Positions 22,801-31,900 of a stretch of 64,000 nt of DNA are shown in pieces. This DNA is from Xestospongia bergquistia (lineage: Eukaryota; Porifera; Demospongiae; Haplosclerida; Petrosiidae), in NCBI GenBank assembly GCA_963965975.1, contig OZ014415.1:5089001-5153000 (forward strand), written 5' to 3'. The first letter of the stretch is position 1. Every line of letters starts with the position of its first letter. The notes under the pieces were generated by a model. The model ran no database searches. It saw only the letters and a program-made list of their open reading frames with translations, and was not told the DNA's origin. Both the position numbers and the translations under genes were made by a program.

Positions 22801-24315
22801 GGATCAAAGTCTGGGTAGCTGCACGATGTAAGATATGCAAAACATCTTTACATGTACATTAATGTTTTAAGATTTAAATACTTAAATTATCTACAATCAA
22901 CCCTTACTCAATATTCAGACTTCATTTATTTCTTCATGTACTATATACTTATATATATATTACCTACTGATAATAAGAAACCACAAACACAGACACACAC
23001 ACAAAATTATCTACTGATAACAAGAAACCACAAACACACACCTTACATTATACATACACTAGCAAACAATTGCCACTCTTTGCCTGACTATATGTTGTAT
23101 CTATATGTACATGCTTCTCTTCCTGGCTGTGTGTGCATGTTGTGTATGTACACACGCACACACACATACACTTACATTATACATACACTAGCAAACAGTT
23201 AGCCACACATTGCCTGACTGAATGTTGTGTGTATATGTAGATGCTTCTCTCTTGGCTGTGTGTATGTGCACACACACATACACTTACATTATACATATAC
23301 TAGCAAACAGTTATAATATATTGCCACTCATTGCTTGACAGTATGTTATGTCTATATGTAGATGCTTCTCTTTTAGCTGTGTGTATATGCACACACACAT
23401 ACACTTACATTATACATACACTAGCAAACAGTTATAATATATTGCCACACTTTGCCTGACTGTATGTTGTGTCTATACATACATGCTTCTCTTCCTGCCT
23501 GTGTCTTTGTGTGTGTACGTTAGTGGTGTGTCTTTATAGAAGATACTATACTCACCTAGTTATAAATCATCCAAAAGGAAGATTAGAAGACTCATTTTAA
23601 GGTTATAATACTATAAGTGAAGAAACAGCAGGTAGAATACTACAAGAAACAAATACTTACTTCAGTCAATTGCTTTCTTCCCCAATTGAAAGCTCCACCC
23701 AAATAAATTGACAGGATGTGATTGTGTCATTATGAGATGTGTCCAAGAAAACCTTCGTTGTGCACTTAGTTTACATCGTTTGGCTAAGAACAAAGTGTCA
23801 ACAGACTCACCACACAACAAATAAATCAACTGTATGTTCATAAAAATGATCACTCGAGCTCTACTGCTTCAGAACTGGCTTCGAAATGTAAGCGTTTTTT
23901 GTCGTAGTATACTACAGAGTTTAGCTTTCATTTTATGGTTTTTCTTGTTGTTAAGGTAACAACAACAGCCTACCTACACCCTCACACTAGCTACTAACCT
24001 GAAAGCGTCGTCTTGTTGCTACAGTAAGCTTTTAAAGCGTTGCTATTGTTGAAAAACATTATTCAAAAAGTAGCCGCCCATGGGCGTGATTACAATTAAT
24101 TTGCCCCGCCCGTCAAAGGGTTAAATGGAGAATGTTATAGTGACTTTGTTAAAGTAAAGTATGTGGATGATGATTGGCCAATTGACCTTGATGATATGGT
24201 GAGAATATCAGTCTAACAAACAATTACTTCATACAGTTTCATGTAGGTAATGGAAATTAATTACTATTTACTTGCTTTGGCGAGTGATTGTCTAAAAAAC
24301 CTGTTTTCTATTTAA
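18278..24315 (+). CDS. Multi-exon gene with Ulp1/SENP-like protease core, interrupted by piggyBac
   Basis: A chain of short open segments with matching intron phases: 18422-18519, 19015-19172, 19229-19329, 19480-19527, 19580-19615, 19663-19734, 19865-19900, 19949-20023, 20072-20196, 20310-20476, 20539-20586, 20631-20665, 20728-20804, 20864-20902, 20948-21098, 21153-21204, then 21255-21276 joined across an inserted piggyBac to 24125-24198, and a last exon 24247-24315 ending in TAA. Donors include GTGAGT, GTAAGT, GTATGT and GTAAGC, and most introns are about 50-90 bp. The middle exons encode a C48-type cysteine protease core. Exons 18278-18372, 18580-18633 (KQCPICKE in one frame, out of phase with its neighbour), 18671-18794 and 18906-18936 are uncertain, and the link 20196 to 20310 is out of phase in the simplest joining. 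The start is not identified. No catalytic Cys (DCG-type) motif was found, so a decaying gene is possible. Confidence 0.5.
19663..20196 (+). other. C48 (Ulp1/SENP-like) protease core exons
   Basis: Four phase-compatible exons (19663-19734, 19865-19900, 19949-20023, 20072-20196) read through as a classic Ulp1 fold signature. PGVWLTAKANS joins VIMNYLILLAKD, corresponding to the WL-x-D-x-x-I-N start of the domain. IVNSTFLPLLRARG is the N-S-x-F strand. LLEKDMIIFSIHCPQHWIL holds the catalytic His-Trp, and TIYVWDTLHR the catalytic Asp (usual form DSL). Family members remove SUMO or related modifiers, and transposon-borne versions also exist, so a host or mobile origin is open. The acceptor before 19949 is AAG and not CAG or TAG, which is a weak point. 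Confidence 0.65.
19749..19832. repeat. (TA)n microsatellite in an intron
   Basis: About 80 bp of almost pure TA interrupted once by TACA, inside the intron between the exons ending 19734 and starting 19865. The minus-strand open frame over it, a run of Tyr-Ile, is an artefact of the repeat. Confidence 0.95.
21456..22830 (+). pseudogene. piggyBac transposase, broken
   Basis: Pieces of a piggyBac transposase (DDE_Tnp_1_7 type) appear in order: PHPEFFNEYMDGIPSED near 21478; EYLDMHRHACGNEWRRNPMD with VNPFLAIIITMGVIGYPTLR around 22110-22243; WPFYNESLTAIMSVRRFELL near 22520; LMKYFHLND; and near 22720 the motif VDESII followed by QYMAKRPTKGGIKVWV. The last two match the region around the first catalytic Asp and the conserved KP-x-K-x-G-I-K strand. 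In-frame stops occur, for example TAG at 21529 and TGA before AYTPEK, and a gap of about 250 bp lies between 22245 and 22500. The later catalytic Asp residues are not found, because the frame ends in repeat DNA. It is non-functional. Confidence 0.85.
23041..23525 (+). repeat. Minisatellite of about 112-129 bp units, four copies
   Basis: CTTACATTATACATACACTA and GCAAACAGTT recur at 23042, 23171, 23283 and 23404, each followed by TTGCC, GCCTGACTGTATGTTGTG-like and ATGCTTCTCTT sequence and a CA/TG-rich stretch. It sits in the piggyBac interior where the second half of the transposase would be expected. The plus-strand open frame at 22852-23202 reads through this repeat and is not a gene. Confidence 0.85.
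23526..24060. other. Unassigned interior of piggyBac
   Basis: No recognisable transposase text on either strand. The minus-strand open frame at 23662-23853 and a plus-strand reading with RCVQENLRCALSLHRLAKNK are both possible but match no piggyBac motif I know. Confidence 0.4.
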
Positions 24316-25177
24316 ATGATTTTATGAAATCAATTGTCTGGCCACAGGTAATTCCAGATAATAAGTCGTAACCTATAACGTCATTGAATTATACTTACAG
24401 ATTCTCACTTTGTCAATAACGGAGAAATTTCACTTTTCACATGAAAAGGCAGTTAAGTGCCTCATACAAAGACAGCTTCCCTTATCCAAACACAAAGTTC
24501 TTGATTTTAAGTTATTAACTTGAACTCTATTGTAGTGATAGAAATGACATATTGCTGTATTTTAATATGAATCTGATAGTCATATTGATCAAATTTGTAC
24601 TGAAATGCTTTGAAAGAAAGTCAGAAATTTGAATATTAATTGGAAACCCTGAAGTTATATTGGACTTACAAACCAATCTTAAGCCAATAAGAGTCTCATA
24701 TCCTACAACAATTGCACTTGATGCACAATCAATAATGCTTTGAGCAGAGTATACTACACTAATGTTTGCTATTGCTGCCTAGGCATCAATACAAAAACAC
24801 TGACCTTCAGAGATCTTTCAGTGCAGTCTCATATCCAAAATAATACAAATTTCCTTGTAGCATTGTCATGTGGTGATGAGACATTAATTAGGCATTAATT
24901 AGGCTTCTGCAGCAGCACATACCGCGGTTTTAAGATCCACCTACAGGAATGTGCTGCTAACTTCAACAGAGTTGCTCACCCTCTCCCAAGTATTATACGA
25001 GACTATCTTCAATTTCCTTTAATAAGAACAATACAGTCAAGAATATTAAAACAACCACATGAGCTGAGTTCAACTATAATAATTATTATAGTCTCGCGTT
25101 GCCAGCCCCTCCCTCTCAGAATTTTAATTTGTGGTTGGATCAGCCAAATACACTAGGCCAACAGTATGGTTACTTCG
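24316..25177. other. Non-coding or unrecognised stretch after the last exon
   Basis: Includes a direct repeat of CATTAATTAGG near 24885-24905. A plus-strand open run starts near 24902 (SSTYRGFKIHLQECAANFN, then VAHPLPSIIRDYLQFPLIRT) and continues to about 25150. It may be the eroded upstream part of the retroelement described next, but I could not match it to a reverse-transcriptase motif. Confidence 0.4.
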
Positions 25178-26345
25178 GAAGACTCAATTACTTGTAAAAC
25201 CTGACTTCAACTCTGAGGCAAAGAGGGTCTCTGCTGGTTCTGGGATACAGGTCAGTTCAGATAGATTTGAATATCTTGGAGGTACTTAGCCTATTGGATC
25301 TCACAATTCCATAAGACAAATTGCTAAAAATAAGATTAGTCTTTGGTGTGAAGAGTTTAATTCCCTAAACTTCATCGCTACGTCCCATCCTCATGGGATA
25401 GAGAAACCGGCTATGTTTGCATTAGGACAATTTTCTTTCTCAAATTCGATTTGTGGTCCCTTCATTGAACTTATTAACAACCAATCAACATCTGCAAACC
25501 CAGTGAACTGTAGCTGGAAACAACTCTGGATCAAAACCTTCATTAAAGAAAAGAGAGGAAGTATAAAAAGGATAATGCAGCTTTTTCTTTATAACAAACT
25601 AGGCCTATGGATCTTTTCTAATGAAAACGGTGGGTCCATCTGGCTCTCAGTTTTACCAATCAAATCTCATGGATTCACACTACGTAAGACAGCTTTTCTG
25701 GATGCATGATATCTCCTCTATGGTTGGTCCTTTAAGAATTCTCCTTCACATTATAATTGTGGCCAACCCTTTACAACTGAGCATGTGCTGTCTTGTTCAA
25801 TGGGGGGTTCCCTCTATAAGACAGAACGAAATATGCAACATTACTGCCTCCTTCCTTTCTGAAGTGTGTTACAATGTGTCGATAGAGCCAAGTCTGCAAC
25901 AACTATCGGGAGAACAGATAGATTAATACATAGCAAATACCAGCCCTTATGCTACCTTGACATTGCAGGAAATGTGGTATGGGTGGCCGGTTTGAGAGAT
26001 ATTTTTTTGATGTACAGATGTTAATCGTTTTGTCCCTTTAGACTGTCTCGCTCCACTCGTAGCTGTGTATTGTTGACATGAGGATGATAAAATGCAACAA
26101 TGTGACCAACGGGTACTTGAGATAGAACATTCTACCTTCATCCTACTGATTCTCTCAACTTGTGGACGGATAGGCAAATGTGCAACATCATTCTATAGCA
26201 TCTCTTCTAAGTGACAAAAGTGAGACATCCTATAATAAGACCATCGAACAGATTAGATGAAAACTGAATTTTGCTCTATTGCATTCCTCTATTCTCTACA
26301 TAAGGGGCAGCAGTTTCTCCAAATCGAAACCAATTAAAGAGTCTT
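25178..26345 (+). pseudogene. RT-type retroelement, C-terminal coding fossil
   Basis: One frame runs from KTQLLVKPDFNSEAKRVSAG through GIQVSSDRFEYLGG, an in-frame TAG at 25287, then ISLWCEEFNSLNFIATSHPH, LYNKLGLWIFSNENGG and WLSVLPIKSHGFTLRKTAF to a TGA at 25707. The same frame continues as HYNCGQPFTTEHVLSC. After a frameshift near 25800 come RQNEICNITASFLSEVCYNV and IEPSLQQLSGEQ, then LDIAG and RDIFFDVQM. This order (thumb region, WL-LP-x-x-x-HGF, Cys/His cluster CG-x(7)-H-x(3)-C, RHNE-like, IEP-LQ-L, FFDV) is that of a family of retroelement proteins widespread in sponges and cnidarians. The catalytic RT motif lies upstream and was not found. Several stops and shifts show it is dead. Confidence 0.75.
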
Positions 26346-26397
26346 CAATAGACCTTTAAGTCAGTTAAGGCATATTTTAATAGCTAACTGAGATATA

Positions 26398-26640
26398 ATG
26401 ATCATTATTATTATTGTTAATTGTTGTTATTATTATAATTTCAGGATGCATTATGTCTCTGCCTATGGCTGGTCCAATTTTTAAAAAATAACATTATTAT
26501 TGTCATTGTTACCGTTGTTGTTCTTTTTATTATTACTATTATCATTATTATTATCATAGCTATTACTATTATTATTACTTTTATCATCATTATTATTGTT
26601 ATTATCATTATTAAGTATTACTATTATCAGCAATATAATA
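26398..26640. repeat. ATT-rich imperfect microsatellite
   Basis: Imperfect ATT/ATC/GTT trinucleotide tracts in two blocks separated by about 70 bp of ordinary sequence (GGATGCATTATGTCTC and following). Confidence 0.85.
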
Positions 26641-27080
26641 CGATATGATTACAATAGCCTTAAACCCTAATTTGCCAGCATGAAGCCTTAAGATTTCTAT
26701 TGCAAACCGTAATTGATTCGTCATCTATATGAGTAAAAATTGCGAATGGAGTATGTACTGAAGTTTTAGCACAATAGATCTATGAGAAAAATGACATGAT
26801 CCTAATTGGTACGATTACTACAGACTTAAATCCTAATTGCCAAGGATAAAGTCAGAGATGGCTATGGCATTCCTTATACCTTATTTATTTTGCGTGAAAA
26901 TTTCCAATGAAGTAGATATTGAAGTTCAGGCACAAGGTATCTTTGGAAAGTGATGTTAGTAACCAATTAACTTGAGAAAAATGACATCATCCTAACTGGC
27001 ATGATTACAACGGACTTACAGCCTAATCATCAAGCATAAAGCCTTTAACAAGTCTATGGCAGTCCTTAACTCAAAGTATA
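26641..27080 (+). repeat. Three diverged tandem units of about 165-190 bp
   Basis: The core GATTAC..CTTAAA.CCTAATT..CCA..ATAAAG is found with starts of GATTAC at 26647, 26812 and 27003. Linker strings GAGAAAAATGACAT and GAAGTAGATATTGAAGTT are also shared between the second and third units. Copies are old and carry many substitutions. Confidence 0.7.
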
Positions 27081-27295
27081 CAATACTTTGATAAAAAAGG
27101 TAAGCTTGATCAACTATTGAACAGACTTCAAACTCTTGGTATGACAGATGCCATGAAGTAACATCAGAATAGTATGAAAACCTTTTCACTGCTCCTTCAC
27201 ACCCCCTACAGAATTGACTCCAGGTATTGATTGAATAGAAAAGTCAATAGTACATGTACTTTGTGGTAATGTGTTTGCTCTTTTATTTCTAATAG
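27081..27295. other. No gene recognised
   Basis: Short AT-rich stretch before the exon candidate. The pyrimidine-rich string TTTGCTCTTTTATTTCTAATAG at its end looks like a splice acceptor. Confidence 0.5.
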
Positions 27296-27412
27296 TGAGT
27301 ATCAAGTCACTGTTTCAAAACCGAGTTCGCTACCCTGAGAAATCAAGTCATAGAAAGGAGAAAGACATGTCAACGTACACACTTTTTGGTGACTATTTAG
27401 AGGATTGCAAAA
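27296..27412 (+). other. Orphan exon candidate
   Basis: A 117-bp segment bounded by a pyrimidine-rich acceptor (TTTATTTCTAATAG) and a consensus donor GTAAGT. With two leading bases it is open throughout: SIKSLFQNRVRYPEKSSHRK, then EKDMSTYTLFGDYLEDCK. The peptide is hydrophilic and not repetitive. I do not recognise it, and no partner exon was found nearby in matching phase. It could belong to the gene upstream, to the integrase transposase unit downstream, or be fortuitous. Confidence 0.35.
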
Positions 27413-27789
27413 GTAAGTAATCCAGCAACCTTGTATCCAACACCCACTACATGTACTTTTCACTTTCTCACTTACTCTACCAACACAATACTACAATGAC
27501 TATAATCAATTTAAACTCAAGCTGAGTTATCTGTGTATGCAGCAGCTTGATAAGGATGGATGGATGGATTGAAAGCATAGACAAATTTGAGAAGGAACAG
27601 AGAGGATTTAAGAGAATCTATTCCTCGAGATATGTATGCACTAAGAAGGCTCTTATAAGGGAGCTGACCATTTATATGTATGCACCTAGAATTGCTGGTT
27701 CCTAATCGCTGGGACTTCACTCCTATAACTGGAGTAGTCCACCAACTTATTGTTTAATTAACTATTGACTAGCAATGAAGGTGATTACT
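27413..27789. other. No gene recognised
   Basis: Contains a short (GGAT)n tract near 27555. The minus-strand frame at 27517-27720 has no supporting motif. Confidence 0.5.
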
Positions 27790-28581
27790 TTGGGTGTGAG
27801 AGGCCATGGTCGACCACCTTTAGACATATGTGAGGATTAAGTTAGATTCTTGGATTTAAATAAACTTAGATTGCAGCACTGATAGGTTACTCTACACATA
27901 TGATTCAAAGAAGACTAACAGAATTTGGAATTGAATGTAATTGATTCAGTGAAATAACTAATCAACATTTGCATGACCTGGTTAACGAGATTGTAACACT
28001 CTTACTGCTTGTGGTATACGATCAATACAGACCCTGCTTAAAGTTAATGGTGAGATATTGCAAAGAGAAAGAGTAAAAGAGTCTATTCATTGTGTTGACC
28101 CCTTGGGATTTGAAACTAGGGTACATAGAACTTTTCATTGTCAGCAATATAATGTTGGCAGATTGATGGATATCACAAAGTTATGAGGCGGCTATTAGTA
28201 ATACATGAAGGAATAGATGTATATAGCCGAGTTCCAGTTTACTTAAAAGTAGCCTCTACTAACAAAGCTGTGACTGTTTTTAATGCATTTCTGCAAGGTG
28301 TCAAGTGTTATGGATTACCATCTCATGTACATTCGGAGTGTGGAGGAGAAAATGTTCTAGTTGGACACTTCATGCTTGAGCATTTCAAGAAAGGTCTGGA
28401 GAGAGGAAGTTTCATCTGTGGTTGAAGTGTCCACAACCAAAGAATAGAACGTTTATGGAGAGAAGGTTGCATTAGATTCTATTACTTCCTGTTCTATTCA
28501 CTGGAAGAAGTAGGTCTATTAGATTCAGTTAGTGAAGTTGATATATGTGCCCTCAACTTTTTGTTTATCTACCAATTATAA
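27790..28581 (+). pseudogene. KRBA2-like integrase-core transposase, broken
   Basis: Recognisable order of a metazoan integrase-core (rve-type) transposase. RGHGRPPLDICED comes first, then RRLTEFGIECN and HLHDLVNEIV (helical N-terminal region, several stops and shifts), then VKESIHCVDPLG. A clean frame follows from 28183: VIHEGIDVYSRVPVYLKVAS, GVKCYGLPSHVHSECGGENV and HFMLEHFKKGLERGSF. A TGA stands at 28423, then SVHNQRIERLWRE and FYYFLFYSLEEVGLLD. The first catalytic Asp (GIDVYSR) and the Glu of NQRIERLWR are present. The second Asp, normally in R-x-D-x-GGEN, is replaced (HSECGGEN). The frame reaches TAA exactly where the satellite array starts, so the C-terminus is truncated. It is non-functional. 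Confidence 0.82.
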
Positions 28582-28620
28582 AGTTAGTTTGCATTAACGC
28601 TCTAAAGTCTTTAAGTTAAA

Positions 28621-28975
28621 TACTTTAGAAGGTTTAGACTATTGAGAGAAGTTTATAAAGTAAACTGCTCAGTCCAAAGACGTTATGGCACTAACTAAAT
28701 AATCACCTATTAACGGTTTAGTAAGTTTGTTTGCATTAACGCTCTACAGTCCTTAAGTTAAAGACTTTAGAAGTTTTAGACTATTGAGAGAAGTTGATAA
28801 AGTAAACTTCTCTGTCTAAAGGACTTTATGGCACTAAGTAAATAAACAGCTATTAACAGTTTAGTTAGTTAGATTGCATTATCCCTCTAAAGTCTTTAAA
28901 TTAAAGACTTTAGTAGGTTTAGACTATAGATAGAAGTTTATAAAGTAAACTGCTCAGTCTAATGGACTTTATGGC
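28621..28975. repeat. Diagnostic monomer string repeated at +7,560 bp
   Basis: A run of consecutive variant monomers (TACTTTAG, AATCACCTATTAACGG, GTAAACTTCTCTGTC, GCATTATCCCT, GACTATAGATAGAAG) recurs with the same order at 36181-36535. Related strings occur near 33713, 59117 and 61262. This indicates block duplication. Confidence 0.8.
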
Positions 28976-31900
28976 TCTAACTAAATAAACAGCTACTAAC
29001 AGTTTAGTAAGTTAGTTTGCATTAACGCTCTAAAGTCTTTAAGTTAAAGACTTTCGACGGTTTAGACTATTGAGAGAAGTTTATAAAGTAAACTGCTCAG
29101 TCTAAAGGACTTTATGGCACTAACTAAATAAACAGCTATTAACAGTTTAGTAAGTTTGTTTGCATTAACGCTCTAAAGTCTTTAAGTTAAAGACTTTAGA
29201 AGGTTTAGACTATTGAGAGAAGTTTATAAAGTAAACCGCTCAGTCTAAAGGACTTTACGGCGCAAACTAATTAAACAGCTATTAACAGCTTAGTAAGTTA
29301 GTTTGCATTAACGCTCTAAAGTGTTTAAGTTAAAGACTTTAGAAGGTTTAGACTGTTGAGAGAAGTTTATAAAGTAAACTGCTCAGTCTAAAGGACTTTA
29401 TGGCACTAACTAAATAAACAGCTATTAACAGTTTAGTAAGTTAGTTTGCATTAACGCTCTAAAGCCTTTAAGTTAAAGACTTTAGAAGGTTTAGACTATT
29501 GAGAGAAGTTTATAAAATAAACTGCTCAGTCTGAAGGACTTTATGGCACTAACTAAATAAAGAGTATTAACAGTTTAGTAAGTTTGTTTGCATTAACGCT
29601 CTAAAGTCTTTAAGTTAAAGACTTTAGTAGGTTTAAACTATTGAGACAAGTTTATAAAGTAAACTGTTCAGTCTAAAGGACTTTATGGCACTAACTAAAT
29701 AAACAGCTATTAACAGTTTAGTAAGTTTGTTTGCATTAACGCTCTAAAGTCTTTAAGTTAAAGACTTTAGAAGGTTTAGTCTATTGAGAGAAGTTTAAAA
29801 AGTAAACTGCTCAGTGTAAAGGACTTTATGGCACTAACTAAATAAACAGCTATTAACAGTTTAGTAAGTTAGTTTGCATTAACGCTCTAAAGTCTTTAAG
29901 TTAAACACTTTAGAGAGTTTAGACTATTGAGAGATTTTTATAAAGTAAACTGCTCAGTTTATAGGACTTTATGGCACTAACTAAATAAACAGCCATTAAC
30001 AGTTTAGTAAGTTAGTTTGCATTAACGCTCTAAAGTCTTTAACTTAAAGACTTTAGAAACTTTAGACTATTGAGAGACGTTTATAAAGTAAACTGCTCAG
30101 TCTAAAGGACTTTATGGCACTAACTAAATAAACAGCTATTAACAGTTTAGTAAGTTAGTTTGCATTAACGCTCTAAAGTCTTTAACTTAAAGACTTTAGA
30201 AACTTTAGGCTATTGAAAGAATTTTATAAAGTAAATGCTCAGTCTAAAAGACTTTATGGCACTAAATAAATAAACAGCTATTAACAGTTTAGTAAGTTAG
30301 TTTGCATTAACGCTCTAAAGTCTTTAAGTTAAAGACTTTAGAAGGGTTACTCTATTGAGAGAAGTTTATAAAGTAAACTGCTCAGTCTAAAGGACTTTAT
30401 GGCACTAACTAAATAAACAGCTATTAACAGTTTAGTAAGTTAGTTTGCATTAACGCTCTAAAGTCTTTAAGTTAAAGACTTTAGAAGGTTTAGACTATTG
30501 AGAGAAGTTTATAAAATAAACTGCTCAGTCTAAAGGACTTTATGGCACTAACTAAATAAACAGCTATTAACAGTTGAGTAAGATTGTCTGCATTAACGCT
30601 CTAAAGTCTTTAAGTTAAAGACTTTAGAAGGTTTAGACTATTGAGAGAAGTTTATTAAGTAAACTGCTCAGTCTAAAGGACTTTATATCACTAACTAAAT
30701 GAACAGCTATTAACTGTTTAGCAAGTTAGTTTGCATTAACGCTCTAAAGTCTTTAAGTTAAAGACTTTAGAAGGTTTCAACTATTGACAGAAGTTTATAA
30801 AGTAAACTGCTCAGTCTAAAGGACTTTATGGCACTAACTAAATAAACAGCAATTAACAGTTTAGTAAGTTAGTTTGCATTAACGCTCTAAAGTCTTTAAG
30901 TTAAAGACTTTAGTAGGTTTAGACTATTGAGAGAAGTTTATAAAGTAAACTGCTCTGTCTAAAGGACTTTATGGCACTAACTAAATAAACAGCTATTAAC
31001 AGTTTAGTAAGTTAGTTTGCCTTAACGCTCTAAAGTCTTTAAGTTAAAGACTTTTGAAGGTTTAGACTCATCAGAGAATTTCATAAAGTAAACTGCTCAG
31101 TCTAAAGGACTTTATGGCACTAACTAAATAAACAGCTATTAACAGTTTACAAAGTTTGTTTGCATTAACGCTCTAAAGTCTTTATGTTAAAGACTTTAGA
31201 AGGTTTAGACTATTGAGAGAAGTTTATAAAGTAAACTGCTCAGTTTAAAGGACTTTATGGCACTAACTAAATAAACAGCTATTAACAGTTTAGTAAGTTA
31301 GTTTGCATTCACGCTCTAAAGTCTTTAAGATAAAGACTTTAGAAGGTTTAGACTATTGAGAGAAGATGAAAAAGTAAACTGCTCAGTCTAAAGGACTTTA
31401 TGGCACTAACTAAATAAACAGCTATTAACAGTTTAGTAAGTTAGTTTGCATTAACGCTCTAAAGTCTTTAAGTTAAAGACTTTAGAAGGTTTAAACTATT
31501 GAGAGAAGTTGAAAAAGTAAACTGCTTAGTCTAAAGGACTTTATGGCACTAACTGAATAAACAGCAATTAACAGTTTAGTAAGTTAGTTTGCATTAACGC
31601 TCTAAAGTCTTTAAGTTAAAGACTTTAGAAGGTTTAGACTATTGAGAGAAGTTTAAAAAGTAAACTGCTCAGTCTAAAGGACTTTATGCCACTCACTAAA
31701 TAAACAGCTATTAACAGTTTAGTAAGTTAGTTTGCATTAACGCTCTAAAGTCTTTAAATTAAAGATTTTAGAGAGTTTAGACTATTGAGAGATTTTTATA
31801 AAGTAAACTGCTCAGCTTATAGGACTTTTGACACTAACTAAATAAGCAGCTATTAACAGTTTAGTAAGTTAGTTTGCATTAACACTCTAAAGTCTTTAAG

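Larger units (their letters stand above)
21277..24120 (+). mobile_element. Degenerate piggyBac element, 2,844 bp
   Basis: The ends are CCCTTTGACGCACG and, inverted, CCCTTTGACGGGCG, flanked on both sides by TTAA (21273-21276 and 24121-24124), the obligate piggyBac target. Subterminal palindromes GGATGCAAATTTGCATCC and its near-copy lie just inside the left end. The interior holds a broken transposase (listed separately) followed by tandem minisatellite DNA and about 500 bp of unassigned sequence before the right end. The insertion falls inside a coding exon of the surrounding gene. Removing it and one TTAA leaves that exon open. Confidence 0.92.

Noticed and set aside
22852..23202. 116-codon plus-strand open frame
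   Set aside because: Lies in the CA-rich minisatellite inside piggyBac and shares no transposase motif.
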